Assembly (NCBI RefSeq): GCF_007744675.1
Contig: NZ_CP036269.1
Location: forward strand, 6,499,046-6,563,045
Direction: 5' to 3'
Length of the DNA: 64,000 nt
Origin: Gimesia alba
GTDB taxonomy: Bacteria; Planctomycetota; Planctomycetia; Planctomycetales; Planctomycetaceae
A program made the translations under genes and the position numbers. Below are positions 26,519-36,358 of the stretch, piece after piece. Within the stretch, counting starts at the first letter, position 1; the number at the start of each line of letters is the position of its first letter. The notes under the pieces are model-generated. The model was not told the origin of the DNA, ran no database searches, and was given only the letters and a program-made list of their open reading frames with translations.

Positions 26519-28108
26519 TTACGCTGGATGGGCACCGGGAGTCCCCGCTTCCACAACAAACGCCGCCCGGGGTGTCACATGACCGCCCGGCTTCGTTACA
26601 TCGTCAACCACCATGTACTCGCTCGTCCATTTCGCCGGAGTTAAGGTACAACGCACATAACCACGCTCGGAATTCTGGAACTGCACACACGGATTGTTCG
26701 ACAGCAATTCGGCATGCCCCTTTCGCTTCTGCATACCATTTCCGCCGCTGCTGATCGACGTGCCTACAAATTCGGTCGCGATCACCGGCGTCTCCGTGTT
26801 CCGATCATCCACACGCAAATTATTCACCCAGTTCGAATGAATGTCCCCCGTCAGTACGACCGGATTGGGAACCCGCCGCTCTTCGAGAAACTTCATCAGC
26901 CCCATCCGTTCATACGCACAACCGGGCCACTGATCCATCGAATAAGCGAGCGGCCCTTCCTTCTGAGTGAAGCCGACCATGCCCATCATCACCTGTTGTG
27001 CCAGGACATTCCAGGTACTGTTGGATGCAATCATCTTTGACTGCAGCCAGTTGCGCTGGCGACTTCCTAATAAGGAATTCTTTCTGGCCAGTGCGGCATC
27101 ATTCAGGGGTGACTTCTTGTCCCCGTTCGGCTGATCCGTACGATACTGCCGCGTATCCAGCACGAAGAAATCAGCCAATCGACCAAAGGACGCCTGCCGA
27201 TAGATTTGCATATGCGGCCCCCGCGGCAACGAGCGTGGGCGGAGCGGCATCATTTCATAATACACCTGATAGGCGTTGGCACGACGCAACAGATACTCAA
27301 CCGGATCGACCTGCGATTCCTCGGAAATGTCTCCCGCGCAATTGTTATCAAATTCGTGATCATCCCACGTCAGAAACCAGGGACATTTCGCATGCATCTG
27401 ATGCAACAGCGGGTCCGAACGATATTGGGAATAACGCACGCGATAATCACCCAATGATTCAATTTCAGGTCCCAGATGTGTGCGGACTTTTCCATTCCGA
27501 CCGGAGGCATACTCGTAAATGTAATCTCCTAAGTGAAAAACCAGATCGACGTCATCGCGGGCCATCTGCTCATACGCGGTAAATAATCCCTGCTCAAAGT
27601 TCTGACAGGACGCAAACGCAAACTTCAGCTGCTCGGGCATTGTTGATGCAACAGGCATGGTTCGCGTACGCCCCACAGGACTGACGGCATCACCGGCCTG
27701 AAAACGATACCAGTACCAGCGGTCCGGCTGTAAGCCGGGCACTTCCACGTGCACCGTATGACCTAATTGGGGCGTTGCCTGAGCGGTTCCGGAAGCCACC
27801 AGTTTTTGAAACCCTTCGTCGTCTGCGACTTCCCAGCGCACTTCCACAGCCTGCGGCCCCATGCCACCATTCGGTTCCAAAGGTTCGGGTGCCAGTCGTG
27901 TCCACAAAATCACACTGTTCGAGTCAGGATCGCCCGACGCCACACCCAGCGTAAACGGATCTTTCTTAAAAACCGGCGATCGGTCGGCCCAGGCTGCCGG
28001 TGTCAAAAACGGTAGAGAGGATAACGCCGCCCCATAGGATAGAAATAACCGCCGACTGACGCCGTTCTCGGATTTAATCGCTGCCTGGAGTTGTTGATAA
28101 TCGAACAT
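26519..28108 (-). CDS. phoD: Exported alkaline phosphatase D (PhoD) family protein
   Basis: 529 residues. A twin-arginine signal (SRRLFLSYGAALSSLPFLTPAAWA) precedes the N-terminal Ig-like domain (GVASGDPDSNSVILWTRL). The metallophosphatase core has FASCQNFEQG, HLGDYIYE, WDDHEFDNN and LTGDIHSNW, which carry the Fe/Ca ligands of the PhoD family. It should hydrolyse phosphate mono- or diesters outside the cytoplasm. Full length for the family. The gene stands alone, with ~140 bases to the histidine kinase (convergent). A second PhoD-like protein enters at the right edge of the window. Confidence 0.94.
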   Translation of the reverse strand: MFDYQQLQAAIKSENGVSRRLFLSYGAALSSLPFLTPAAWADRSPVFKKDPFTLGVASGDPDSNSVILWTRLAPEPLEPNGGMGPQAVEVRWEVADDEGFQKLVASGTAQATPQLGHTVHVEVPGLQPDRWYWYRFQAGDAVSPVGRTRTMPVASTMPEQLKFAFASCQNFEQGLFTAYEQMARDDVDLVFHLGDYIYEYASGRNGKVRTHLGPEIESLGDYRVRYSQYRSDPLLHQMHAKCPWFLTWDDHEFDNNCAGDISEESQVDPVEYLLRRANAYQVYYEMMPLRPRSLPRGPHMQIYRQASFGRLADFFVLDTRQYRTDQPNGDKKSPLNDAALARKNSLLGSRQRNWLQSKMIASNSTWNVLAQQVMMGMVGFTQKEGPLAYSMDQWPGCAYERMGLMKFLEERRVPNPVVLTGDIHSNWVNNLRVDDRNTETPVIATEFVGTSISSGGNGMQKRKGHAELLSNNPCVQFQNSERGYVRCTLTPAKWTSEYMVVDDVTKPGGHVTPRAAFVVEAGTPGAHPA

Positions 28109-28314
28109 TGCTTTGCTTTCTGTTCTGCTGGAGGTCGGCGGGAAGGACCATTGTAAGATGCATGTGGGGTGAGTGCTGCGAGAATCGTATGTTGGTGGAA
28201 GCAGACTCGGCAGCGAAATTAATTCTAAAGTGCCAGTAGACCACGGTCAACAAAAGATGGGTCGTGGGTCAATTTGAACTTTGACTTCGGGAACGGAAGC
28301 GTCGAGTTGTTTGA

Positions 28315-28812
28315 CTAGGTCTCGATCTCTTGTTGCTCGTTTTGCGTCAGGTATTCTGCCAGTGCTGAATCGGGGCTGGCCAGTTCGGTAACCAGAGTTC
28401 GGAAACGATTCATATCCGCAAGGAACATTGGAATCCAAATATTGTTTGAACGGCTTTGAAGTATCGCCGTTTTAAGCCCAAACAGATAGTTGAACGGTCG
28501 CACATTCTCTGTTTCACTCCATTTTTGCTCTCGATAGAAACCCCAAAAGCTATGGCCTCCAATTCGATCCTTATAAACGCTTACCTTGTAGTATGCGACT
28601 AGAGGGGCTACTAGAGCCACTGCAAGGACTGCCATTCCAGTAATAGCCACCAGGATTGTGATCAGAGCACCAGAAAAATTCATGTTTTCAACACCGCGAA
28701 CCGCTACATCTGCTATCACAAACAATAGAAATGCCGAAATAGCCCAGGCCATCACCACAAGGTACAAACGCTTGAATGACGGTTTGAATTTGGCGATTGG
28801 TTTCTCTTTCAT
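28315..28812 (-). CDS. Hypothetical two-helix membrane protein
   Basis: 165 residues: a basic N-terminus, two helices (~16-36 and ~45-75) and a soluble C-terminal half rich in aromatic residues (GGHSFWGFYREQKWSE). ATG 28812 has AAAGGA nearby; a TTG at 28827 is the alternative. The C-terminal pattern resembles membrane proteins with a short PH-like domain, but this is only an impression. No function assigned. Confidence 0.65.
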   Translation of the reverse strand: MKEKPIAKFKPSFKRLYLVVMAWAISAFLLFVIADVAVRGVENMNFSGALITILVAITGMAVLAVALVAPLVAYYKVSVYKDRIGGHSFWGFYREQKWSETENVRPFNYLFGLKTAILQSRSNNIWIPMFLADMNRFRTLVTELASPDSALAEYLTQNEQQEIET

Positions 28813-29016
28813 CGGTCCTTTCCCCAAGAGATGTCTCGACTTACCGAGACTTGATAGCCAGTAGATACTTTATCCATGCCTCATCGCTCAAGCAAGAAAA
28901 AACGTAAACTGACCCACTACCAAAAGATGATCAAAAAAGAACGTGCTTCGCTGACATTTCACGCGAACTTCACGAACCAACATTCTCTATCGCGCAGAGA
29001 AAAACACGACGAGAGC

Positions 29017-30468
29017 TCAGCTCAAGATGTCTTTGATCACATGGCCGTGCACGTCGGTCAAACGATGATCTCTGCCGCCGTGCCGGAAGGTGAGTGCTTC
29101 ATGATCCACGCCCAGCTGATGTAGAATCGTCGCGTGAATATCGTGAATCGACAGTGGATCGATGACGACGGAATTGCCGAATTCATCGGTCTCGCCGAAG
29201 GTGGTCCCCCCTTTGAAACCGCCGCCTGCCATGAACAGGCTGTAACCGTTAACATGGTGATCCCGGCCGCAGGTCGGCGTAACTTTCGGCGTGTGCGGCG
29301 TGCGACCCATTTCCCCTGCCCAGACCACCAGCGTTTCATCGAGCAGTCCGCGAAGCTTCAAATCCGTAATCAACGCTGCCACTGATTGTTCCGTGATGCG
29401 GGCATTCTTTTCATGATTTTTCTTCAACAGGCCGTGCTGATCCCAGGGGGAATTATTACTGTCAAAACTGGGGCAGGTAATTTCAACAAACCGCACGCCC
29501 GCTTCCACCAGCCGCCGTGCCCGTAACGCCTGCGTCGCGTAATAATGCTGATGTTCGTCTTTCGAATCAACGCCGTAAGCCCGCTGAATGTGCAACGGCT
29601 CGCCGCTGATATCGGAAACTTCGGGAACCAGCGTCTGCATCCGAAACGCAGTTTCATAGTTGGCAATGGCACTTTCGATCGGAGACGCTGTTGAGGCCTG
29701 AACCGCAAACGCACGATCCTGCTCTGCCAGCAATGCCAGTTTGCGTTGTTGCAGCGCCAATGGATCTCCGGGTTTGATATTATCGACGGGAATCCCTTTC
29801 GCACGGACCATCGTCGCCTGATGGGTGGCTGGCAGAAACGAACTGCCGAAATTTTCCAGGCCGCCATTGGGAACCCAGTCATTATTCAACACGACATACG
29901 CAGGCAGATTTCGATTTTCGGTCCCCAGGCCATAAGAAACCCAGGCGCCCATGCTCGGTGCCTGGCCGATGATGCGGCCTGTGTGCAGCAACAAGTTCTG
30001 CTGGCCATGCAGAGGCAATTCCCCAACCATCGAACGCACCACGCACAATTCATCGGCGACCGACGCCAGTTTTGGGAACAGATCGCTGACCCACAGACCA
30101 CTTTCGCCCCGCTGTTGAAATTTCCAGGGACTCCCCAGCCAGACACGACCAGCGCTCGATTGCGAGCGTTTGGAAACGGCGCCTTCACCAATCGGCTTGC
30201 CCTCATGTTTCTTTAGCGCGGGTTTCGGATCGAATGTATCGACATGGCTCGGCCCGCCATCCATAAAACAGAAGATGACATTCTTGACCTTCGCAGCATG
30301 ATGTGGTCGTTTTTCTTTCGCCTTTGCCTGGGCCTGTGTCTGCTCGCCCAACAACCCGGCCAGCGCCAGCCAGCCGAAGCCGGCACTGGTATTTTTAAGA
30401 AACCCACGCCGATTCACGACAGGCAGATGTCCCGGACAACAGTTAGCATGTTTGCGTAAAATCTTCAT
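29017..30468 (-). CDS. DUF1501 protein (partner of the PSD1 gene upstream)
   Basis: 483 residues. A twin-arginine-like export signal (NRRGFLKNTSAGFGWLALAGLL) leads to the DUF1501 fold, a relative of sulfatases and alkaline phosphatases: FCFMDGGPSHVDTFDPK, DLFPKLASVADELCVVRSM, WDQHG, VVWAGEMGRTP and the C-terminal [11 protein letters not shown]. The phosphatase-like metal residues are partly kept, but no activity is proven for the family. It starts five bases after the PSD1 stop, so the two are co-transcribed and probably translationally coupled. Confidence 0.95.
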   Translation of the reverse strand: MKILRKHANCCPGHLPVVNRRGFLKNTSAGFGWLALAGLLGEQTQAQAKAKEKRPHHAAKVKNVIFCFMDGGPSHVDTFDPKPALKKHEGKPIGEGAVSKRSQSSAGRVWLGSPWKFQQRGESGLWVSDLFPKLASVADELCVVRSMVGELPLHGQQNLLLHTGRIIGQAPSMGAWVSYGLGTENRNLPAYVVLNNDWVPNGGLENFGSSFLPATHQATMVRAKGIPVDNIKPGDPLALQQRKLALLAEQDRAFAVQASTASPIESAIANYETAFRMQTLVPEVSDISGEPLHIQRAYGVDSKDEHQHYYATQALRARRLVEAGVRFVEITCPSFDSNNSPWDQHGLLKKNHEKNARITEQSVAALITDLKLRGLLDETLVVWAGEMGRTPHTPKVTPTCGRDHHVNGYSLFMAGGGFKGGTTFGETDEFGNSVVIDPLSIHDIHATILHQLGVDHEALTFRHGGRDHRLTDVHGHVIKDILS

Positions 30469-30473
30469 GTCGA

Positions 30474-33400
30474 TTACCGGTAATAAATAAATTCTTTGGT
30501 ATTAAACAGCGCGTGTGCTACATGACTCCAGACATTCGGATCGGCCAGCAGACCTTGCGGGTCGCCCGTGCCTCCCAGGTCCTGCACCAGAGCCGTCCAG
30601 CGTTTGAGTTCCGATGCGTCGGGTGCGCGTCCATATGCGTTCAGAAACATGGTTCTGATGCGCTGCTCAACAGTTTTATCCTGTTGTTTCACTAATAAAG
30701 CCGACCATTCTTTGGCTTGCGTTTTCACAAAGGGATCGTTCATCAGAATCAACGCCTGATTCGGAACGTTCGTCACATCCCGTTTTCCTGTCGGCAACTT
30801 CAGATCGGGCAGATTGAAACCGACCAGAAAGCGGGGCGGGTCCATGATTGACATCCGCAGATAAATCGACCGTCGCCCGTCACCATCCAGGGGACCATTA
30901 AACAACCGTTTGGCAGCATCTTCTTTGGAACGTGGTGCTTCAATCGGTCGGCCATACAGCCGCCGGTCCAGTCTCCCCGACACCGTTAACAGCGTATCGC
31001 GAATCGCCTCCGCTTCGAGCCGCCGCGTGGGATAGTGATGCCACAAACGATGATCGGGATCGACATTGACAGATGCAGCACTGACCTGACCCGACTGCCG
31101 AAACGCGCGCGTGTGAACCAGCCGCCGAATCAGTCGTTTGGTCGACCAACCGTCAGCCATAAATTCCCGCGCCAGATAATCCAGCAGTTCCGGGTGCGTT
31201 GGCTGTTCTCCCAGATGCCCGAAGTCGTTCGGCGTTCTGACCAGTCCTGCACCAAACACCCACTGCCAGACCCGATTCACATACACCCGCGCGGTCAGAG
31301 GATGACGAGGACTAATCAGAAACTCGGCCAGTTCCATTCGTCCGCTCCCCGGACTCTGATTGACCTGATTTTGACCGGCGAAGACTTCCAGAAAGTCACG
31401 CGAGACCAACGGCCCCAGTTCATCCACATTGCCCCGGACATTGAGAGGATAGCTGACAGGAGTAAAGCCGCGTTCATCCATACTGTTCGCGGTATGCGCA
31501 AACGGCAGCCGCTGTTCCACCCGTCGATAGTCTGTCAGTAATCGAGCCAGCCGCGAACCGGTCGCGGCTTGATTGTTGAGCAGTTGTTGCTCTAATAACC
31601 AATTGACGAGCTTCACATCCTCCGCACTCGCCCGGTCTTCCGCCCATCGCTGCACTGCCGCAGACAACCAGCCGCCAAGACGCTGGCTGGCTTCCACAGA
31701 ACTCTTGGGAGCTGGCATTTCATACAACGGTTCAAAACGTCCCCACTCATCAGCGGGAGTCCCCGCGACATCATGCGCGACAATACTTGTTACGCTGAAC
31801 CAGCTGCGTTTATCAAAACCAAAGTCTTCCGCCGGCAGCAGCTTGCCACCAGCCCGTGTTTTTCCGGAACGTGGCGGGAAATTCGGATTCAGATCGCTGG
31901 TCGCAATTTCAAACGTAATTCGTTGGATTCCATTGACCAGCGGCCGGTCGGCGAACGTTTGCCACTTTGATTCAAGACGGTCGAAAAAGACGACATTCTC
32001 AGTTTGAAACGCATTGTCGGGTACGCGCAGAAAGCCGCTCCATTCGCCGCCCGCTAAATTCAGACTCACAATTTTCCCCGGAATATCCCGTTCCGACGGA
32101 GGCCGGATCGCGCCTGGTAATTTCGAAGAAAGTGCCTGCGTGTGATAACCGCGAGGCAGCACACGCTGAACAACCCCCGCCCCTTCCAATGCAATTAAGG
32201 GAGTCCCATGGGAAACATAGCCATGGAGGATTCCATCTCCTTCGGTCTGCCAACCATCAGGAAAGCCGGGTTGTTCAAAATCGGTGAGAACCTTGAACCG
32301 TTCCTGATTCTGCCGGCGATGTGTCTCGTGCGCCGTTTTCCATTCCATCGACAGTTTTTGCCAGACCGCGTTTACTTCTGTTGGCTTTGCTGAGAGTAAT
32401 TGTTGCGCGGGATAAACCACATCGCCCGGCTTAGATGGGGCTGCTTTTTTTTCTTTGCCTGAATTCAATCCAAACGCGTTGCGCCAGAGCACAGCGCGAG
32501 GACTGTCGGATGCTTCCTGCACCGCTGCTAATATTTCCTCGGTGAATTTCCCCGCTTCCTCGTTCCACTGTTGTTTTAACTCCCGATGAATTTCACCGCG
32601 CAACTGTTTGAGTTTCTCAATGGTGGCATCATGCTTCCCGGGCACATCAATCACGCGTGATGTCCAGCGGGGCGTCATGAAAACTGCGGCCAGCGCATAA
32701 TAATCGCGCTGTGAGATCGCATCGAGCTTATGATCATGACAGCGGGCACAGGCAACGGTATTCGCCAGGAAGGCTTTCGAAAAGGCGTCGATTTTATTGT
32801 TGATCATTTCCTGATGGATGCCATTGAAATTGATACTGTCGCCGTGACGATGTTCTCCCATGTGATAAAACATGGGACCGATCAGACTTTCTTGAAAACC
32901 GCTGTTGTGATCGATACGAGGCTGTTCCAGTAAATCGCCGGCAATCTGTTCGCGGACCAACTGGTCATAACCGATGTCCTGATTGAAGGCCCGAATCAGA
33001 TAATCACGATATTCCCACGCCCCTTTGGCCGGGTTATCCCATTCGTATCCATAGGTGTCGGTATAACGAACGACGTCCATCCAATGCCGGGCAAATCGCT
33101 CACCAAAGTGAGGCGAAGCCAGTAGTTGATCGACTAGTCGTTCATAAGCGGCCGCGGGATCGCGTTTTGAATCTGCGACGAATTGCGCAACGGTCTCAGG
33201 CTCAGGCGGCAATCCCGTTAACACAAACGCCAGCCGCCGCACCAGCGTTCGCGGCTCTGCATCCGGGGCGGGCTGCAGTTTCACGGCCTGCATCGACGTT
33301 AACAGAAACCGGTCGATTGGCCGTTGTGACCAGTCATTCTCTTCCGGAACGGGCGGCTTGACCTCTTTCAGAGGTTGCAGGCTCCACCATTTCCGCCGCT

Positions 33401-33854
33401 TTTCAAAAATCGCTTTCCAGGAAAGCGACGCGGCCTCTGAGACGCTGGGCGGTTTATCCCGCGAATCGGGGGCTCCCAGTTCGACCCACTTCACGAAGTC
33501 GGCGATGACTTCTTCAGACAGTTTCTTACCGGGCGGCATCTCGAACGATTCGTGCCGCAGTGCATCCAGCAGCAGACTCTCATCAGCCTTGTGAGGCACC
33601 ACGGCGGCGCCGTTTTCTCCCCCCGAGCGCAGCGCGTCGCGGCTGTCGACTCTCAAGCCCCCTTTGATCTCTGTCGTCGCAGCCGAATGACATTCGTAAC
33701 AATGCTCGATCAGCACCGGGCGAATTTTATTCTCAAAGAATTCCAATCCGGGCGACGGCTTCTCCGCATTCGCTGCTCCTGCCACGCAAGACATGAGCAG
33801 TACAATGCACAGGCACACAAGCATCTGAAAAGGAAATCGGCAGGCCGGAAACAT
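30474..33854 (-). CDS. PSD1-type cytochrome protein (DUF1549/DUF1553)
   Basis: 1126 residues. Signal peptide, then a planctomycete cytochrome domain with CYECH (Cys52, Cys55, His56) and the usual MPPGKKLSEE; the DUF1549 domain (ERFARHWMDVVRYTDTYGYE, ACARCHDHKLD, a second CxxCH); a ~300-residue central insertion with a beta-sandwich look; and the DUF1553 domain (TARVYVNRVWQWVFGAGLVRTPNDFG, RRLEAEAIRDTLL, NQALILMND). It is likely a periplasmic c-type cytochrome working with the DUF1501 protein. Larger than the second PSD1 gene at 54671, which lacks the central insertion. ATG has GGAG upstream. Confidence 0.95.
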   Translation of the reverse strand: MFPACRFPFQMLVCLCIVLLMSCVAGAANAEKPSPGLEFFENKIRPVLIEHCYECHSAATTEIKGGLRVDSRDALRSGGENGAAVVPHKADESLLLDALRHESFEMPPGKKLSEEVIADFVKWVELGAPDSRDKPPSVSEAASLSWKAIFEKRRKWWSLQPLKEVKPPVPEENDWSQRPIDRFLLTSMQAVKLQPAPDAEPRTLVRRLAFVLTGLPPEPETVAQFVADSKRDPAAAYERLVDQLLASPHFGERFARHWMDVVRYTDTYGYEWDNPAKGAWEYRDYLIRAFNQDIGYDQLVREQIAGDLLEQPRIDHNSGFQESLIGPMFYHMGEHRHGDSINFNGIHQEMINNKIDAFSKAFLANTVACARCHDHKLDAISQRDYYALAAVFMTPRWTSRVIDVPGKHDATIEKLKQLRGEIHRELKQQWNEEAGKFTEEILAAVQEASDSPRAVLWRNAFGLNSGKEKKAAPSKPGDVVYPAQQLLSAKPTEVNAVWQKLSMEWKTAHETHRRQNQERFKVLTDFEQPGFPDGWQTEGDGILHGYVSHGTPLIALEGAGVVQRVLPRGYHTQALSSKLPGAIRPPSERDIPGKIVSLNLAGGEWSGFLRVPDNAFQTENVVFFDRLESKWQTFADRPLVNGIQRITFEIATSDLNPNFPPRSGKTRAGGKLLPAEDFGFDKRSWFSVTSIVAHDVAGTPADEWGRFEPLYEMPAPKSSVEASQRLGGWLSAAVQRWAEDRASAEDVKLVNWLLEQQLLNNQAATGSRLARLLTDYRRVEQRLPFAHTANSMDERGFTPVSYPLNVRGNVDELGPLVSRDFLEVFAGQNQVNQSPGSGRMELAEFLISPRHPLTARVYVNRVWQWVFGAGLVRTPNDFGHLGEQPTHPELLDYLAREFMADGWSTKRLIRRLVHTRAFRQSGQVSAASVNVDPDHRLWHHYPTRRLEAEAIRDTLLTVSGRLDRRLYGRPIEAPRSKEDAAKRLFNGPLDGDGRRSIYLRMSIMDPPRFLVGFNLPDLKLPTGKRDVTNVPNQALILMNDPFVKTQAKEWSALLVKQQDKTVEQRIRTMFLNAYGRAPDASELKRWTALVQDLGGTGDPQGLLADPNVWSHVAHALFNTKEFIYYR

Positions 33855-33982
33855 GGTTGTTTCTCCGGAACGTGACTGAGGAAGGCGTCCAGAATCATAT
33901 TGAGGATTGTTTATATACTCTTATCCTATGAGAACAAGAGGGAAAACTCAATCAGAGATAGAACGAATTCCGAGAATTCGAA

Positions 33983-33998
33983 GCCCCCTTATGGGGCG
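33983..33998 (-). terminator. Hairpin at the ceramidase-like gene stop
   Basis: On the minus strand GCCCC-ATAAG-GGGGC forms a short stem with the TAA stop in its loop. No T-run follows, so termination is only possible. Confidence 0.3.
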
Positions 33999-35236
33999 CC
34001 CGCACTCTGCAGTCCTTGATTCAATTCCAGAACTTTCCCGATGATCCGCTCTTCCACATCCGGCTTGTAAGGGCGGCTCGCTTCATAGCCCCCTTCCAGC
34101 AGAACCCGTTTGCTGGGAATATAACCGGAATAAACGTTCGAATAACCGGCGACCCAGATCGCAGGTCCTTCCTGCTCGAACAGTTCTTCTTTAATGCGGA
34201 GTGAATAATCAACGACGACTTCGGTCCCCAGCGCGACAATCGTCAGACCTTTCCCGAACTGAATCACCTGCACGGGATAATCCCAGGGAGCCCGTTTCTT
34301 TTCGGGCAGATATTCGAGTTCGACCGTTTCATAAGCCGTCTTGAGCGGACCATGCAACACATGCTGATGCAACAGCGTGCGCTGATTGACTTCGAGGGCG
34401 GCTTCAATGGCCGTCGCTAAAGAACGACCGTGCTTGTGTGCATAATGCAGTTCGCTCCGTGGATACGGATTCTGATCGCCGCCGCAGCCCATCATGAAGA
34501 GCGCGGTCACGCCCGGATGATCCTTTTCAAAGTACTCCTGCGCAAACCCGGCATAATCGCCCAGCCATTTGCGAAAGCCCATCGTCGTATTGTGACAGGC
34601 ATAACCAAACATGACCGCCTTCAATTCCCCTTTCGGGTCGTCCACACGCAGGACAGGCACCTGATGATCCACTCGCCCATTGGGATTGGGATGATTACGA
34701 TATCCGGTCGCGGTCGGAGTGCGGCGATTCATGGCGACCGAACAGCGGGCCGCCGACCAGCTCAGCTTCGCAGGCTGCATGCCTTCAATGGCCTCGCCAA
34801 TCGCATTGACCAGAGCCGGCACCAGTGTGTCATAATATTCTTTCGCATCATCGCGGCCATACGCGGGACCACAGTGCGTGTGCGAGGCATTCATCAGCAG
34901 TGCCTGCGGCGGCAGATTGTATTTTTCCTGCACCTGTTTTGTGACGTCAGCTCGTAAGCGGTCAATCACGCCAATCAGATCGAGCGTGAGAAAGACAACC
35001 CGGTTGCCTTCTTTGTCTTCGATCGCCAGTGCTTTGCCGTACAGGTCCTGCTCGGTTCCTTCCGCCGGTTCCTTGCGGCCTGCATAGCCGGACATCCGCA
35101 GTGGCTTCGCTGGCGTAATCTTGGCTGTCGCAACGCCCGCTTTCCATTCCACAGGTTCTGGCTTGGCAGGTTCGGCTGCGTTTGAGGAAACACAGAGACT
35201 GAAAACAAACAGCAGACAAAGTAAGAATCGAACCAT
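33989..35236 (-). CDS. Neutral/alkaline ceramidase-like exported hydrolase
   Basis: 415 residues. Signal peptide (FLLCLLFVFSLCVSSNAA), then WKAGVATAKITPAKPLRMSGYA, the opening strand of the neutral ceramidase N-terminal domain. The zinc motif NASHTHCGP and the downstream YACHNTTMG and GCGGDQNP match the catalytic region. The C-terminal Ig-like domain of true ceramidases is missing, as in most planctomycete members, whose substrate is unknown; it may be an amide or ester in surface polymers. ATG 35236 has AAGG upstream; an earlier in-frame ATG at 35275 lacks a signal peptide at its start. Confidence 0.9.
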   Translation of the reverse strand: MVRFLLCLLFVFSLCVSSNAAEPAKPEPVEWKAGVATAKITPAKPLRMSGYAGRKEPAEGTEQDLYGKALAIEDKEGNRVVFLTLDLIGVIDRLRADVTKQVQEKYNLPPQALLMNASHTHCGPAYGRDDAKEYYDTLVPALVNAIGEAIEGMQPAKLSWSAARCSVAMNRRTPTATGYRNHPNPNGRVDHQVPVLRVDDPKGELKAVMFGYACHNTTMGFRKWLGDYAGFAQEYFEKDHPGVTALFMMGCGGDQNPYPRSELHYAHKHGRSLATAIEAALEVNQRTLLHQHVLHGPLKTAYETVELEYLPEKKRAPWDYPVQVIQFGKGLTIVALGTEVVVDYSLRIKEELFEQEGPAIWVAGYSNVYSGYIPSKRVLLEGGYEASRPYKPDVEERIIGKVLELNQGLQSAGAP

Positions 35237-35489
35237 GCTGGGGACCTTTTCGTTTACAGGAGTGTCATGTTGCAATCAGAAGCGAGTCTAATCGCGGAGA
35301 GTTTCATCACATTGATCGTACCCGGCTCCAACGCGGTGATCAACAGTTTTCCGAAATATCACTCACTGTAGAATGTGAAGAGAACCACTTCGGACTACAA
35401 CTGGAGCAGAATTCCCGCTATCATAATCCCTGAACATCAGCTTTCCGTATCTGGAAAACACAACCGAAATCATATCGGAGACCACAACA

Positions 35490-36341
35490 ATGAAGCATCT
35501 TTGTCTGGCCGTTTTTTTATTCTTATCCCTGGCCGCAGCGCCGATCGAAACCCCCGAACCTGATGAGCGGATCGCCGTCTGGCCGGATCGCCCTCTGCTG
35601 GATAAAAGCGATGATGAAGTCGCCTACAGTCACATCATCCGCATCACCAAAGTCAATCGGCCCGCCATTGAATTCTATAAAGCCAAAAATGCCAAACCGA
35701 ATGCACCGGCAGTCGTGATCTTTCCAGGCGGCGGCTATAACGTGCTGGCCTATGATCTGGAAGGGACCGAAATTGCCGAATGGTTGAACTCAATTGGCAT
35801 TCACGCCGTCGTGGTCAAATACACGGTTCCCGGAAATCAGCGCGAAGCAGCATTGAAAGACGCCCAACGCGCCATGGGAATTGTGCGCAGTAAAGCCAAA
35901 GACTGGGGCATCAACCCCGAACAAATTGGAGTCCTCGGTTTTTCCGCCGGCGGTCATCTGGCGGCCAATCTCTCCACGAACTATCAGAAGCGAAATTATG
36001 AACCGATCGACGCCGCCGACAAATTGAGTTGCCGTCCCGATTTCACCGTGCTGATTTATCCCGCGTACATCTACGAAAAAGAGGACAAACGAAAAACGGC
36101 TCCGGAAATCAAAGTCACCGCGCAAACACCGCCGGCCTTCATCGTGCAGACGCTCGATGACCGACGTCTGGTCGACAGTGCATTCAACTACACACGCGAC
36201 CTGAAAGACGCCAAAGTGGATGGTGAGCTTCATATTTACGCAAAAGGGGGGCACGGGTACGGCCTGCGTCCTTCTGACAACCCGATTTCCGGCTGGCCAA
36301 AATTATGCGGCGACTGGCTGAAACGAACCACCGGAAATTAA
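35490..36341 (+). CDS. Exported alpha/beta hydrolase (esterase)
   Basis: 283 residues. Signal peptide (HLCLAVFLFLSLAAAP), oxyanion region FPGGGYNVLAYD, nucleophile Ser152 in GFSAGG, and a C-terminal acid/histidine region (DDRRLVD, GGHGYGLR). This resembles acetyl-xylan and feruloyl-type esterases (BD-FAE group), which strip ester groups from polysaccharides. ATG 35490 has GGAG upstream. Divergent from the ceramidase-like gene; converges on the ThuA-cytochrome gene with only 17 bases between. Confidence 0.9.
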   Translation: MKHLCLAVFLFLSLAAAPIETPEPDERIAVWPDRPLLDKSDDEVAYSHIIRITKVNRPAIEFYKAKNAKPNAPAVVIFPGGGYNVLAYDLEGTEIAEWLNSIGIHAVVVKYTVPGNQREAALKDAQRAMGIVRSKAKDWGINPEQIGVLGFSAGGHLAANLSTNYQKRNYEPIDAADKLSCRPDFTVLIYPAYIYEKEDKRKTAPEIKVTAQTPPAFIVQTLDDRRLVDSAFNYTRDLKDAKVDGELHIYAKGGHGYGLRPSDNPISGWPKLCGDWLKRTTGN

Positions 36342-36358
36342 ATACACATTCGCAACCA

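Noticed and set aside
28876-29124. Plus-strand open frame of 82 codons
   Set aside because: Its second half runs antisense through the conserved C-terminus of the DUF1501 gene, and it has no family pattern.
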